DNA from: Culicoidibacter larvae
GTDB lineage: Bacteria; Bacillota_I; Bacilli_A; Culicoidibacterales; Culicoidibacteraceae
Assembly (NCBI RefSeq): GCF_005771635.1
Contig: NZ_VBWP01000005.1
Location: 124,001 to 188,000 of the forward strand
Reading direction: 5' to 3'
DNA: 64,000 bases
Under the pieces are notes generated by a model. That model had not been told where the DNA came from, did no database searches, and was given only the letters and a program-made list of their open reading frames with translations. Positions 63,841-64,000 of the stretch are shown here, one piece after another (within the stretch, counting starts at the first letter, position 1; each line of letters starts with the position of its first letter). Both the position numbers and the translations under genes were made by a program.

Positions 63841-64000
63841 TTAAGATACTGGTTCTGTTGCAACTTCCTCATGTAAGTTCGCTTTTTCTTCATCTCTCTG
63901 CTGCTTATCTAATAGTTTAACAAACGGGAAATACAGAAGGCAAGCGGCAAGAATACAAATTATTTGTAAAACAGCAATCTGCCAGCCACCGGCAATGAAA
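63841..64000 (-). CDS. PTS sugar transporter EIIC, cellobiose/lactose type (partial, C-terminus)
   Basis: The frame enters at the right edge and stops with TAA at 63841. The visible 52 residues, GGWQIAVLQIICILAACLLY then FPFVKLLDKQQRDEEK, match the last helix and charged tail of CelB/LicC-type EIIC proteins, where GGxWR...YxPFFKxYDKxL is typical. It is cotranscribed with the downstream DUF4038 hydrolase. Confidence 0.75.
   Translation of the reverse strand, partial: FIAGGWQIAVLQIICILAACLLYFPFVKLLDKQQRDEEKANLHEEVATEPVS

Overview
This 64 kb window comes from a low-GC, Gram-positive-type chromosome (Bacillota). The signs are a delta subunit of RNA polymerase, a CIRCE-type groESL operator, Rex, two LPXTG surface proteins, an M-box magnesium riboswitch, a Bacillus-like siderophore uptake operon (same order as yclNOPQ), strong purine-rich ribosome binding sites and intrinsic terminators after almost every transcription unit. 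Class III anaerobic ribonucleotide reductase and Rex suggest facultative or anaerobic growth. TGA is used as a stop. Mixed Bacillus-like and Erysipelotrichia-like features make a relative of Erysipelotrichia/Culicoidibacteria plausible, but this cannot be settled from the window. No rRNA, tRNA, transposase, prophage or CRISPR array was seen. Most genes lie on the minus strand.

Layout. 1-2.3 kb: the start of a GH4 6-phospho-beta-glucosidase, an alpha/beta hydrolase and an LCP cell-wall enzyme. 2.3-6.1 kb: a siderophore ABC operon behind a promoter with a Fur-like palindrome. 6.1-9.4 kb: a small membrane protein, a GmhB-type phosphatase, a GNAT, a short pyrophosphatase and a puzzling protein resembling the E1-like partner proteins of azol(in)e-peptide pathways. 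9.4-16.4 kb: nrdD-nrdG, plsX-rnc and recG. 16.5-20.7 kb: a MerR regulator with a quinone reductase, then mgtA under an M-box. 20.7-26.4 kb: a small membrane protein, an LPXTG leucine-rich-repeat protein, an Ig-like membrane protein with a two-component system, and a 50-residue zinc-ribbon protein. 26.6-35.5 kb: ddl, a Nudix hydrolase, a membrane GDPD, prmA, a P1B-4 metal ATPase with a Fur/PerR-like operator, and groESL. 35.6-39.9 kb: rex, tsaD, rimI, tsaB, tsaE and a PfoR-like EIIC. 40-49 kb: murA, a polysaccharide deacetylase, udp, fba, pyrG, rpoE, a DUF1934 protein, an HD phosphohydrolase and a DUF1450 protein. 49-64 kb: a BceAB-type transporter, a CNNM/CorC protein, a giant surface 5'-nucleotidase, an aldose epimerase-like protein, two YbjQ-family paralogues, ferritin, a second two-component system, a DUF4038 glycosidase and the tail of a PTS EIIC.

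The most striking find is in the 0.5 kb between rpoE and pyrG. A 23-residue hydrophobic peptide gene (46076-46147) has its Shine-Dalgarno sequence inside a 5' hairpin. It faces a convergent short antisense RNA gene, shares a bidirectional terminator with it, and is linked to it by a two-block direct repeat (46068-46094 and 46202-46228). This is the architecture of the par/Fst type I toxin-antitoxin systems, but the peptide does not look like a known Fst. Next to it, the pyrG leader has the features of the GGGC reiterative-transcription attenuator.

Metal balance is a theme: siderophore import, ferritin, a P1B-4 exporter and MgtA all carry recognisable control elements or iron logic. Cell-envelope genes (murA, ddl, LCP, deacetylase, BceAB, two sortase substrates, two histidine kinases) form a second theme.
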